From Cytophagales bacterium (GTDB lineage: Bacteria; Bacteroidota; Bacteroidia; Cytophagales; UBA9547), in the NCBI GenBank assembly GCA_013297755.1, contig JAAFIH010000031.1:1-55451 (forward strand): DNA of 55,451 nucleotides, given 5' to 3'. Below are positions 16,656 to 25,170 of this stretch, one piece after another; position 1 is the stretch's first letter; each line of letters begins with the position of its first letter. The notes beneath the pieces are model-generated. The model was not told the DNA's origin. It saw only the letters and a list, made by a program, of their open reading frames with translations, and did no database searches. The position numbers and the translations under genes were made by a program.

Positions 16656-18101
16656 ATGGATATACTTCTTTTAATCGTTCACTGGCTTATATTAATTTTA
16701 GGAATGAGTGCAGTCATGTTTTTTTTCTTTATTATGTTTGAAAATTTTATTAATATCAATAAGATTTTATTTCAATGGCACACATCAAAAGAAGGCGAAT
16801 TTTATATTCCTAAAATAAACCAATTTGGAAAAGTAGATTCCAATAAAAACATAGTTTATTACCAAAAAACCTACGATTTGCTCTATTTGCCCGCCAATGC
16901 AGTGATGTATTTGGAACAGGACTATAATCATAATTTCAATCAATATATCGATAAATATTACAAATCTATATGTTATATGTTTGAAGCCAAGAATTACAAT
17001 TTTATATATCTACCTAAGTTGGTGTCCACAATAGATTTTAGTGGCAGTATAGCTTTTTTGAAACATAAATATCCATTATTACACCATTTTTCGGATGATA
17101 TGCTGTTGCAATTATGCAAAAATGAATGTTCGCAAACCAATATGAAAGATTTGTATGGCTTGATTATTGGGCGTATGGGACTACGAAATCATCCAAAACC
17201 CATTTTTGTTTTTAATTATGAAATTGATATTTTTTATTATGGTTTTTTAAGAAATTATTTGCAACCTATTACAGGAGAAAAAGAGTGGTATTGCAGATTT
17301 CCAGTCAGGAAAAAAAACTTAAAAGTAAAAAATCTAAAATTTGGATTTTATGAAATTAACAAAAACAAAGAAAAACAATTTATAATTGAAATAGGTAATT
17401 TTTTAATTCATAATGTTATACAAGATAGATTACGTTTCAAAAATAGTAAACTTTCTAGTGATGAAGATATTGTAAAAAGAAATGCCGAAAGTGACCCAGA
17501 CTATAAATTTTATGAAGAATATGAAAATGATAAAAAATTTATAGATGATATGGAAAATTTTTTAGCTTACAACCCTAGCTACATAGTGGCAGATGCCTTG
17601 ATGGGTAAAATATTTTCTAAAATCAGCCATTACCCAGCATTGATGCCCAAAATAGGGACTTTTATAGAAAAAAGAAAACACTATTCTTTAGAAGACAATA
17701 TTTTTTTAAGTCCAATTACTATAACCAAAAACAACAGATTATTACTAAAAGATTACAACAATCTAGAGATTGTTTTAGATGATTTACCCAAAGCCATATA
17801 CCTGCTTTTTTTGAAACATCCAGAGGGAATTTTAATCAAAGATTTTGAAAAATATAAAACAGAGTTGCACGATATTTATCAAAATATGTCTGAAAAAACG
17901 CCTTCAGACCAAGAATTAGAAATTTTCAATAACTTATTTCTATTAAAAACCAGAACGCTAAATTTCAAATGCCATACAATCCGTAAAACCATTTTGAGAC
18001 TTGTAGGCGTAATTCATGCCAAATATTATATCATCAACGGTAGCCAAGGCAAGCCATTTAAAATACAACTACCCAAAAAGTTTGTATCATTTGAAGCATA
18101 A
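16656..18101 (+). CDS. Membrane-anchored winged-helix-like protein, divergent paralogue
   Basis: The 481-residue protein shares its whole plan with the protein at 12675: N-terminal membrane helix (about 4-30), the conserved YLPANAVMYLEQDYN, FIYLPKLVST and LKHKYPLLHHFSDD blocks, an IVADALMGKI block near 310, and the C-terminal YLLFLKHPEGIL..NFKCHTIRKTI..AKYYIINGSQGKPFKI domain. Identity is low to moderate over the full length, so it is an older duplicate. All structural landmarks are present and it is probably functional. Membrane-bound regulation or partner sensing is inferred from the architecture only. Confidence 0.65.
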   Translation: MDILLLIVHWLILILGMSAVMFFFFIMFENFININKILFQWHTSKEGEFYIPKINQFGKVDSNKNIVYYQKTYDLLYLPANAVMYLEQDYNHNFNQYIDKYYKSICYMFEAKNYNFIYLPKLVSTIDFSGSIAFLKHKYPLLHHFSDDMLLQLCKNECSQTNMKDLYGLIIGRMGLRNHPKPIFVFNYEIDIFYYGFLRNYLQPITGEKEWYCRFPVRKKNLKVKNLKFGFYEINKNKEKQFIIEIGNFLIHNVIQDRLRFKNSKLSSDEDIVKRNAESDPDYKFYEEYENDKKFIDDMENFLAYNPSYIVADALMGKIFSKISHYPALMPKIGTFIEKRKHYSLEDNIFLSPITITKNNRLLLKDYNNLEIVLDDLPKAIYLLFLKHPEGILIKDFEKYKTELHDIYQNMSEKTPSDQELEIFNNLFLLKTRTLNFKCHTIRKTILRLVGVIHAKYYIINGSQGKPFKIQLPKKFVSFEA

Positions 18102-18138
18102 AATAAGCAACGAATACAGGAATTTTAATCAATAATTC

Positions 18139-18232
18139 AATAATCAATAATCAATAATCAATAATCAATAATCAATAATCAATAATCAATAATCAATAAT
18201 TCATAATTCATAATTCATAATTCATAATTCAT
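18139..18232. repeat. Heptanucleotide arrays AATAATC x8 and AATTCAT x5
   Basis: Eight exact AATAATC units (18139-18194) are followed by five AATTCAT units (18198-18232). The preceding sequence GAATTTTAATCAATAAT is shared with the array at 20481. The array starts about 38 bp after the stop of the gene at 16656. With the palindrome at 18333 it makes up the gap 18102-18466. Confidence 0.9.
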
Positions 18233-18332
18233 AACCCAACTGGTTGCAGCTTGAGATACGACCTAAAATAAATAAAGTGTCCACTATTTAAAGTTAATTT
18301 TATATTTTTGCTTAATAATAAGAAATTATATT

Positions 18333-18362
18333 TTTTATATAAAGCGAACGCTTTATATAAAA
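18333..18362. promoter_or_regulatory. Perfect 30-bp palindrome
   Basis: TTTTATATAAAGCG-AA-CGCTTTATATAAAA is a 14-bp perfect inverted repeat about 105 bp upstream of the outer-membrane-like gene at 18467. It may be an operator or a hairpin; it lacks the T-tract placement of a typical terminator. Confidence 0.5.
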
Positions 18363-18466
18363 TAGGTATTGGCAGACGCTAAGAATAGTTAATTCCTTTC
18401 TGATTTACCCAAATGGAAAAGAAAATTGTAATTAAAATTTGTAAATACTTAATAGACATCATAAAT

Positions 18467-19189
18467 ATGAAAAATTTAGCTCTCATTTGTGTTTTTTTGG
18501 TAAGTTTAAATCAAGTTGTGGCACAATATAAATCTGCAAACTATTTTGAGGCCAATGTTACATTTGCAAAAAATAAATATGCTTTGAATATAAATTGGCA
18601 TCATTTACATCCTATTTCCAAAAATAAAAAGCTAAAATTAGGCTATGGATTGCGTTTTACAACTTTTTTTGGAAACGAAAAACATGCTTATTCTAGTGCT
18701 CCTGCAAAAATCGTAAAAAACACGACTGGGCCTGCTGTTTTGTTTAAAAAAGTGATTCCAGAAAACTTAGACTATATTTCAGTTTATGATCCTGCAATAG
18801 CATTTTTAAATACTTACATTATTTTACAATACACCTTTTTTGAAAAAATAGATTTGGGTTTCAATATTGATGTGGTTGGGTTTGGGTTTGGATTAAAAAA
18901 TAGAGGCTATTATTCAATAGTAAAAGAAAGTATGCTTGGGTTACCTACAAGTGGAACTCAATCAAACTTCAATATGCTTTTGATTGATGTAAACGATATT
19001 GGCAGTTTGAATTCCGAACTATATATTCGTTATTGGTTTTCACAAAGGTGGGCAGCCAAACTTGGCGTTAGTCATTTGTTTACAGAAATTACTACCCAAG
19101 GCAATATTCAGCGATTCCCAGCCGAAAACGACAGATTTCGATTGATCTCAAATTTGGTATTAGTTGGTCTAACCTTTAAACCTTGGTAA
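18467..19189 (+). CDS. Putative outer-membrane beta-barrel protein
   Basis: Started at the ATG at 18467, giving 240 residues with a signal peptide MKNLALICVFLVSLNQVVAQ cleaved after Ala-Gln. The mature chain alternates aromatic and small residues in strands (YEANVTF, LRFTTFFG, ELYIRYWFSQRWAAKLGVSHLF, LVLVGLTFKPW) and ends in an aromatic residue, as outer-membrane barrels do. I do not recognise a specific family. An in-frame ATG at 18413 exists, but the added 18 residues would hide the signal peptide. Confidence 0.6.
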   Translation: MKNLALICVFLVSLNQVVAQYKSANYFEANVTFAKNKYALNINWHHLHPISKNKKLKLGYGLRFTTFFGNEKHAYSSAPAKIVKNTTGPAVLFKKVIPENLDYISVYDPAIAFLNTYIILQYTFFEKIDLGFNIDVVGFGFGLKNRGYYSIVKESMLGLPTSGTQSNFNMLLIDVNDIGSLNSELYIRYWFSQRWAAKLGVSHLFTEITTQGNIQRFPAENDRFRLISNLVLVGLTFKPW

Positions 19190-19302
19190 GAGTCAAATAA
19201 AATAATTCAAATATTTTCTAAAATTTACATTCCAATTTCTAAAGGCTCATAAAATAATTGAAATGTTTACCAATAAACTACAATTTTGAATTGATGGAAA
19301 AT

Positions 19303-19332
19303 AAAAAAAACCTGCAAAAACTTACAGGTATT
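19303..19332 (-). terminator. Terminator of the nitrate-uptake operon
   Basis: On the minus strand ACCTGTAAGTTTTTGCAGGT is followed by eight T residues, a standard intrinsic terminator. It lies 24-53 bp after the stop of the ATPase gene. On the plus strand the T-run is weak, so it acts mainly for the minus-strand operon. Confidence 0.75.
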
Positions 19333-19355
19333 TTAAATAAACATAAAAAAAAATC

Positions 19356-20207
19356 TTAATGAATATCTGTAATATCGAATTTATCAAACAACAAATTCAT
19401 CAATTTATTATGGGTAGATATATAATTGGGGTGCTGTACAATTTCTTTTTTATTTCTTAATCTTGGCAAAGGCACTTCTACAATTTCTTTGATAGTTGCT
19501 GCAGGCCCATTATTCATCACTACCACAAAATCAGACAAAAATATGGCCTCATCAATATCATGGGTTACCATAACGATGGTTTTGTTTCTATTATCCAAAT
19601 TCCAAAGTTTAAGCAACTCTATGTGCATAGTGCCTTTGGTGAGGGCATCTAAGGCACCAAAAGGTTCATCCAAAAGCAATACACTTGGATTGATAGCAAA
19701 TGCACGAGCTATGGCTGTACGCTGTTTCATACCACCCGACAACTGACTTGGTAACTTGTCTTTGTGTACCCACAAATTTACCATTCTTAGGTTTTCTTCA
19801 GCTATTTGGGCTAGTTCTATGGCCGATTTACCTTTCAAAACACTTTCTATGGCCACATATATATTCTCATATACTGTAAGCCAGGGCAAAAGCGAATAGT
19901 TTTGAAAAACAATACCTCTATCAGGCCCAGGTCCTTTTACAATTTTATCGTTTGCCCAAACTTCACCATCAGTAGGTTTTACCATCCCAGAAATGGTGTT
20001 CATCAATGTTGATTTTCCACAACCTGAATGCCCTATGATGGACACTATCTGTCCTTTTTTTATCTGTAAACTTACGTTTTTTACTGCACAGTAAACACCT
20101 TTGGGGGTATCAAAACTTATAGTTACATCTTTTATATCTATACAAACAGGCTGTAAAAGTTTGTTTTTTTCATAAGCCTCTTCGTAAGCAATTTGTTGTG
20201 CATCCAT
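19356..20207 (-). CDS. nrtD: Nitrate-type ABC transporter ATPase (NrtD/SsuB family)
   Basis: The 283-residue ABC ATPase has Walker A GHSGCGKST (59-67), Q-loop FQNYSLLPWL, signature LSGGM (156-160), Walker B LLLDEP (Asp180, Glu181) and the switch His in VMVTHDIDEA. The closest family pattern is the nitrate/sulfonate/taurine group (NrtD, SsuB, TauB). It is a single ATPase domain without the NrtA-like fusion seen in NrtC. It energises uptake by the permease encoded upstream. A gap of 362 bp with repeats separates it from the permease gene, unusual within an operon. Confidence 0.85.
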   Translation of the reverse strand: MDAQQIAYEEAYEKNKLLQPVCIDIKDVTISFDTPKGVYCAVKNVSLQIKKGQIVSIIGHSGCGKSTLMNTISGMVKPTDGEVWANDKIVKGPGPDRGIVFQNYSLLPWLTVYENIYVAIESVLKGKSAIELAQIAEENLRMVNLWVHKDKLPSQLSGGMKQRTAIARAFAINPSVLLLDEPFGALDALTKGTMHIELLKLWNLDNRNKTIVMVTHDIDEAIFLSDFVVVMNNGPAATIKEIVEVPLPRLRNKKEIVQHPNYISTHNKLMNLLFDKFDITDIH

Positions 20208-20387
20208 TTTTTATGTTTTTTTATTTATTTATAAATTTTTTAAAATTATTTTAATTTAATTGATTTAATCAAATGAAATATTACTTATACCAACTTGAAA
20301 TATTATTTATATCAACTTGAAATATTATTTTAATGCTCTACCAAAACTTTGCTAAAGTAACTAAAATTTAAAGGAATAATCAATTAA

Positions 20388-20467
20388 GCCCCACCCCCTG
20401 CCCCCTCGTCCCATAGGGAGGGGGAAATAGGATTTTTTTTAATTTTTAATGCTAACGCATTTATAAA
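20388..20467. repeat. 80-bp GC-rich dispersed repeat, copy 2
   Basis: Nearly identical to 674-753 and the same length and orientation. It lies between the permease and ATPase genes, inside what should be one transcription unit, just downstream of the heptamer array. Confidence 0.7.
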
Positions 20468-20487
20468 CCAAAATTACACGAATTTTA

Positions 20488-20571
20488 ATCAATAATCAAT
20501 AATTAATAATTAATAATCAATAATCAATAATCAATAATCAATAATCAATAATCAATAATCAATAATCAATT
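20488..20571. repeat. Heptanucleotide array AATAATC/AATTAAT
   Basis: About twelve 7-bp units, mostly AATAATC with some AATTAAT. The last unit provides the stop codon of the permease gene (TAA complementary to 20570-20572). The left flank GAATTTTAATCAATAAT is the same as at the 18139 array. Confidence 0.85.
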
Positions 20572-21379
20572 AAGCGTAGCTAAATTTCTTTTGCAAGAAA
20601 TTAAAGAATTTGTCTAAGATTAATCCTGCAATTCCAATCAAGAAAATGGCCATGATTACTTTTTCTAATGCCCCTCCATTGTAGCTATCCCATACAAAAA
20701 AGCCAATACCCTGTCCGCCAGAAAGCATTTCGCCAGCCACAATTACCATCCAAGCCACACCTATACTCAAGCGTAAACCAGTAATGATGTAAGGCAAAGA
20801 ATAAGGAATTAATATTTTTGTAACAAACTTAAATGTAGAAAAGCCAAATGCCTTGGCCACATTTTTGTGGTCTGAGGGCAAAGACGAAACCCCAAGTGCT
20901 GTATTGATTAGCGTTGGCCAAAGGGATGTAATAAATATCATAAATATAGTAGCACCAGAAGCACTTTTGAGAGCAATCATACCCAAGGGAAACCAAGCTA
21001 GTGGCGATACTGGACGCAATGTTTGAACAATAGGATTAAAAATATTCATCCACATTGTACTACTGCCCATCAAAAATCCAATAGGAATAGCCACAAGGCT
21101 ACCCAACAAAAATCCAGTAAATACCCTCAGGAGAGAACCCCACATCATGATTAAAATTCCTTGTGTGTTAGGATCTTGCGGATCGCTATAAAAAGGACTC
21201 ATGTCAATAAAAAGTTCTTGTACAGCCAATAGACCTGCCGATGGTGGAGGTATATCGCCATTTGTTTTCCAAGAGAAAAAAGCCCAAAGTAATATTAAAA
21301 CGATAATACTACCCATAAAATATATAAATGGAGCAATTTTCATCCATGTATATTTGAGTGTGTTGTGTACGATTGGCAT
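20570..21379 (-). CDS. nrtB: Nitrate-type ABC transporter permease (NrtB family)
   Basis: The 269-residue inner-membrane protein has about six hydrophobic segments and the binding-protein-dependent permease signature region around residues 140-200, including LRPVSPLAWFPLGMIAL and the EAA-like loop HKNVAKAFGFSTFKFVTKILIPYSLPYIITGLRLSIGVAW. It best fits the nitrate/bicarbonate/taurine group. A periplasmic loop (about 40-75) follows the first segment. Its ATG directly abuts a 280-bp heptamer array on the upstream side, so no normal leader is present; expression probably depends on the operon promoter or on the array. Confidence 0.85.
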   Translation of the reverse strand: MPIVHNTLKYTWMKIAPFIYFMGSIIVLILLWAFFSWKTNGDIPPPSAGLLAVQELFIDMSPFYSDPQDPNTQGILIMMWGSLLRVFTGFLLGSLVAIPIGFLMGSSTMWMNIFNPIVQTLRPVSPLAWFPLGMIALKSASGATIFMIFITSLWPTLINTALGVSSLPSDHKNVAKAFGFSTFKFVTKILIPYSLPYIITGLRLSIGVAWMVIVAGEMLSGGQGIGFFVWDSYNGGALEKVIMAIFLIGIAGLILDKFFNFLQKKFSYA

Positions 21380-21664
21380 AGTTAATGGTTAATGGTTAAT
21401 GGTTAATGGATAGTGGTTAATGGTTAGTGGATAATGGTTAATGGTTAATGGTTAATGGATAGTGGTTAGTGGTTAATGGTTAATGGTTAATGGATAGTGG
21501 TTAGTGGTTAGTGGTTAATGGATAGTGGTTAATGGTTAATGGTTAATGGTTAATGGCTAATGATTAGTGGTTAGTGGTTAGTGGTTAATGGTTAATGGTT
21601 AATGGTTAATGGTTAATGGTTAATGATTAGTGGTTAGTGGTTAGTGGTTAGTGGTTAGTTTAGT
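21380..21664. repeat. Large heptanucleotide array GGTTAAT/GGTTAGT/GGATAGT
   Basis: About forty 7-bp units in a nearly unbroken run, with sequence variants interspersed (TTAATGG, TTAGTGG, ATAGTGG). It fills the gap between the four-helix-bundle gene and the permease gene and touches the permease start codon. This is the longest simple array in the window and should be length-variable. Confidence 0.9.
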
Positions 21665-21725
21665 GGTTAATAATATTTAGTTTTTTTTAAAACATTATTT
21701 AATAATATTTTAAAAATTTTTGAAA

Positions 21726-22082
21726 TTAGCAATTTGCTTTAGTTGATTTTATTATTTTTGTTAATAACTTTATAACTTCAACGGCATCGTTATTAATACT
21801 ATTAAATTGATCTGTTGTAAGATAATTAGTTTCATTAAGTAATTCAAGCCAATAAATTGTTTCATTAATTTCTTTTTGAGCAATCGACATTTTGTGTTTA
21901 AAATCTAATTTACTTTCAGCATGTTCTGCTTCTCTTACTAATGCTCCTACTGAAGTACCGCTTCTTAATAGCTGTTTAGAAAGTACAAATTCTTTTTTTG
22001 TGTCACACAAAAATTGATAAAGTTTGACAATACGTATTGCAAAAGCAAAACTTTTATCTTTTATCGCATTTTCCATATTCAA
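21726..22082 (-). CDS. Four-helix-bundle protein (23S IVP/S23 family)
   Basis: The 118-residue protein has the family hallmarks FAIRIVKLYQFL, LSKQLLRSGTSVGALVREAEHAES and FKHKMSIAQKEINETIYWLELL. Relatives are encoded in 23S rRNA intervening sequences, occur as stand-alone genes in Bacteroidota, or serve as Avd in diversity-generating retroelements. Neither rRNA nor a reverse transcriptase is near, so this is the stand-alone type. It is placed between the binding-protein and permease genes of the nitrate locus in the same direction, apparently as an insertion. Its function there is unknown. Confidence 0.85.
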   Translation of the reverse strand: MNMENAIKDKSFAFAIRIVKLYQFLCDTKKEFVLSKQLLRSGTSVGALVREAEHAESKLDFKHKMSIAQKEINETIYWLELLNETNYLTTDQFNSINNDAVEVIKLLTKIIKSTKANC

Positions 22083-22159
22083 AAATCAAATTATTAATGT
22101 AACCTCTAAAACCTCTATATTATAAGACATATACAAAAAAGTATTTTAAAGGTTACATT

Positions 22160-22208
22160 AACAATTAACAATTAACAATTAACAATTAACAATTAACAAT
22201 TAACAATT
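22160..22208. repeat. Heptanucleotide array AACAATT x7
   Basis: Seven exact units. The TAA stop of the binding-protein gene (22207-22209, minus strand) overlaps the last unit. Confidence 0.9.
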
Positions 22209-23412
22209 ATTTTTTGCATTTCGATAAATAATCGCTTGGATTATTGGCATCGAATGGCGTTTTATCCATAGCTATTGTAAATGGTTTCATATCATCTGTT
22301 TGCAATGGTATGTTCATTTCTTTGGCTACTTCTTCGTACAAATCATCCATGATGATATTGTCGGCAATTTTTTTGTAATCAGCTGGCAATTCTTTCAAAT
22401 AACCAAAACGTACATATTGCGACATAAACCAGATACCATGTGCTTTGCGAGGCATATTTACAAAACCTTTGTTGTGAAACAACATGTAGTCATCTTTGTA
22501 TTTTTGCACACCTAAATCACAGCCCAAGTCATTAGAACCCATCAATCGAGCTTCTATCACTGGTAATTGAGCATTTACATAATATGGTTTGGTAAGCCAA
22601 GCAGCTGCTTTTTTACGATTACCCATTACATCTAACCATATACTAGCTTCCATGACAGCTTTCATTACTTTTTTCAAGTCTTCACGTCTTTTGGCAGCAA
22701 ATTCTTTGTTTACAACCAAGGCTTTTTCTGGGTGATGTTTCCAAATATCTTGCGAAGCTACATGGGTATATCCCACATTTTGAGCAGCAGCTACACCATT
22801 CCAAGGTTCGCCTACACAATAGCCTTCCATATTGTCTACACGCATATTAGCCACCATTTGTGGAGGAGGTATAGTAATAATACCTACTGATTTTTGGTTG
22901 ATTCCACAAGCTGCAAGCCAAACTCGAAGCCACATATCATGGGTGCCGCCAGGGAAAGTCATAGCAAAGGTTACATCAGCTTTTTTAGATTTTACTACGT
23001 TTACAGCTGTCGATACTTTGGCTATTTCTCTAAATCCAACTTCGCCACAAAAATCTCTCGAAAGGGTAATACCTTGTCCATTATTGCTTAGTACCATAGC
23101 TATTTTCATTTCTTGTCCTTCTTTGCCACCAACGCCAGTATAGACCGAAAATGGCATTCCAAACAAGCAATGTGCTCCATCTAATTCGCCAATAAGCACT
23201 TTATCACGAATGTTTGCCCAAGATGCTTCTTTTGATAAAATAACATCTACACCATATTTTTTGAATAAGCCCAACTCTTTGGCAGCCACCAATGGTGCAC
23301 AATCGGTAAGTGGAATAAAACCTAACTTGATAGGATCAGACTGAGCTATCATTTGTGTAGAAGAGAATAGCGAAACTGTTACTACGATTGCTTTTTTAAA
23401 TATTTTTTTCAT
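22207..23412 (-). CDS. nrtA: Nitrate-type ABC transporter substrate-binding protein (NrtA/CmpA family)
   Basis: A signal peptide (about 1-23, ending MIAQS) precedes a binding-protein fold typical of NrtA and CmpA: KLGFIPLTDCAPLVAAKELG at the start, ASWANIRDKV, LDGAHCLFGMPF, FPGGTHDMWLRVWLAACGI and EGYCVGEPWN. These positions line the nitrate or bicarbonate site in the family. There is no lipobox, unlike the cyanobacterial proteins, so it should be soluble in the periplasm, as expected downstream of an outer-membrane porin. Nitrate is the most likely substrate, but bicarbonate or another anion is not excluded. Confidence 0.85.
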   Translation of the reverse strand: MKKIFKKAIVVTVSLFSSTQMIAQSDPIKLGFIPLTDCAPLVAAKELGLFKKYGVDVILSKEASWANIRDKVLIGELDGAHCLFGMPFSVYTGVGGKEGQEMKIAMVLSNNGQGITLSRDFCGEVGFREIAKVSTAVNVVKSKKADVTFAMTFPGGTHDMWLRVWLAACGINQKSVGIITIPPPQMVANMRVDNMEGYCVGEPWNGVAAAQNVGYTHVASQDIWKHHPEKALVVNKEFAAKRREDLKKVMKAVMEASIWLDVMGNRKKAAAWLTKPYYVNAQLPVIEARLMGSNDLGCDLGVQKYKDDYMLFHNKGFVNMPRKAHGIWFMSQYVRFGYLKELPADYKKIADNIIMDDLYEEVAKEMNIPLQTDDMKPFTIAMDKTPFDANNPSDYLSKCKK

Positions 23413-23426
23413 ATTTTATTGATTTG

Positions 23427-23453
23427 ATAATTTATAATTTATAATTTATAATT
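23427..23453. repeat. Heptanucleotide array ATAATTT x4
   Basis: Almost four units of ATAATTT fill most of the 39-bp gap between porin and binding-protein genes. The porin stop codon (23452-23454, minus strand) overlaps its end. Confidence 0.75.
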
Positions 23454-25170
23454 AGTTTTTAATTGCTACTGGTTTTTGGAACAAGAAATCTGGTCGAATG
23501 TTGATCATCAAATAAGCCCATTGATTAAATGAATCAGTAGCTCTTACTCTTAAAGGTTGTGCGCCACCGCCACCTGCAGCAACGCCTGGTGTACCAGCTT
23601 TGGCAAATTCAGTAGCTTCTGTTGAAAAGAATACAGAATATCCAGCCTCAAGGTTTACAAATTTATTTACGTGCACATTGCAAATTAAATCTATTTCAGT
23701 TCCTAAGTTCATAACACCATTTCTAGTTACTGTTTCTTTATTAATTAATAAGGAATAACTCATAGAATTTTGACTATAAAACGCATGGGCATCAACCGAT
23801 ACAAAGAAAGATTTATGGGTATATTTTCCTTTTAAGTAGAAGTTTTGTAATCCAGCAGCTGGACCACCAGTACCTACATAGAAATAATCCATATATCCCC
23901 ACCAACGGTGTGGAGTGCCATATAATGGGTCGAAACGATGATCTAAAGCATCTTGAGCATAATTTGCATTAGAGCCTTTGTTACCTGAAAGAATATCAAA
24001 ACCTGGACCAAACGACCAATTTCCAATAGAAGCAGTAGCGTAACCAAATACATGAGAAGATCTAACACTTCTATTTCTAAAAACTAAATCAGGTCTAGTA
24101 CCAGTTGTTAATAATGTGCTTGGCGTTTGCCCAAATTGGTAATATCCACCAAGGTTGAAGAATATTTTGATACCTTCAGTAGAATTTCCAAATTGGGAAC
24201 TTACTTGCCCACCCACTGTGTAGCGTGAATTTACTCCATTACCATTTTCAAATCTATAATCTCGAGTGGCAGTACCTTGGTTTCCAAGAGTTGCAGGTGT
24301 TACATTTATCAATTTATATTTTTGAAAATTATCATTCAAAGCCAATACAGATACTTTTGTCTGATTGAATTTTTTGCTTAAATATAACATCAACATAGAT
24401 TTGTACATATTTTGAGCTCCATTTGTACCTAATGGACCAGTCCAAGCAGTTACACTTCCAGCACCTGGAGTGTTTCCTGAACCAGCAGCATTTACAGGAA
24501 TAGTACCAACAGCAGTACCAGCAGGCACATTGGCAGGGGTATATAGTGTACCATAGTTTCCAAAATTATCGTTGTTTTGATTGAAAGCTACACCAAAATC
24601 GGCTTGGTATCCACGATGCAAAAATTTCAACAGAGCCATATCATGTCTGCGTCCTTGTTGTAACCAATCTAAGTTTCCAAGCAAGCGAGAGTCATCATAT
24701 ATTAATTCTTGGCGACCTACTTTGAGCGAAAGGTTATCTACTTTTAGTTTGCAGTTGGTATCAGCAGCCGAGGCCACTATAAACTCGCCCCAAGCCTGAT
24801 GCAAAAATAATTTGTTACCATCAGCATTGTTGATAGTAGCAGCATCTTGTCCCCACACACGCACATCACGTATGTCGAGGCCAAAAAGTAATTTGTCCCA
24901 ACGATAACCAATATTAAGATTGGTACGTTGCGATGTAAATATGTTAGGAGCAGCACCTACATAAGCAGGGTTTCCTAATCCATCTCTAAATTCTGTTCGT
25001 GTGCGAACTTGGCCAGTAATATTCCAAAGGGGCATACCAGCAGGTTGAAATGTGGGTTGTGGTTGTAGTGCTAGTGGGGGTGGTGGTTGGATCTGTCCGA
25101 TTGCAATTTGCGAAGCAGTTACACACACAGCCGCGAGTAGACTTGACTTTTTTGGTAAATTGTTAATCAT
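23452..25170 (-). CDS. Alginate-export-family outer-membrane porin
   Basis: A signal peptide (about 1-26) precedes a 572-residue chain with the alginate-export (AlgE-like) porin pattern: NITGQVRTRTEFRDG, an LNIGYRWDKLLFGLDIRDVRVWGQ block, LKVGRQELIYDDSRLLGNLDWLQQGRRHD and the C-terminal GTEIDLICNVHVNKFVNLEAGYSVFF. Members form 16-18-strand barrels; in Bacteroidota they often accompany nitrate-type ABC transporters and probably serve as the outer-membrane anion channel. First gene of the operon, with a candidate promoter at 25376-25406. Confidence 0.85.
   Translation of the reverse strand: MINNLPKKSSLLAAVCVTASQIAIGQIQPPPPLALQPQPTFQPAGMPLWNITGQVRTRTEFRDGLGNPAYVGAAPNIFTSQRTNLNIGYRWDKLLFGLDIRDVRVWGQDAATINNADGNKLFLHQAWGEFIVASAADTNCKLKVDNLSLKVGRQELIYDDSRLLGNLDWLQQGRRHDMALLKFLHRGYQADFGVAFNQNNDNFGNYGTLYTPANVPAGTAVGTIPVNAAGSGNTPGAGSVTAWTGPLGTNGAQNMYKSMLMLYLSKKFNQTKVSVLALNDNFQKYKLINVTPATLGNQGTATRDYRFENGNGVNSRYTVGGQVSSQFGNSTEGIKIFFNLGGYYQFGQTPSTLLTTGTRPDLVFRNRSVRSSHVFGYATASIGNWSFGPGFDILSGNKGSNANYAQDALDHRFDPLYGTPHRWWGYMDYFYVGTGGPAAGLQNFYLKGKYTHKSFFVSVDAHAFYSQNSMSYSLLINKETVTRNGVMNLGTEIDLICNVHVNKFVNLEAGYSVFFSTEATEFAKAGTPGVAAGGGGAQPLRVRATDSFNQWAYLMINIRPDFLFQKPVAIKN

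Noticed and set aside
21726-22082. Accessory protein (Avd) of a diversity-generating retroelement
   Set aside because: No reverse transcriptase or template/variable repeat pair is present in the window, and no 23S rRNA either.
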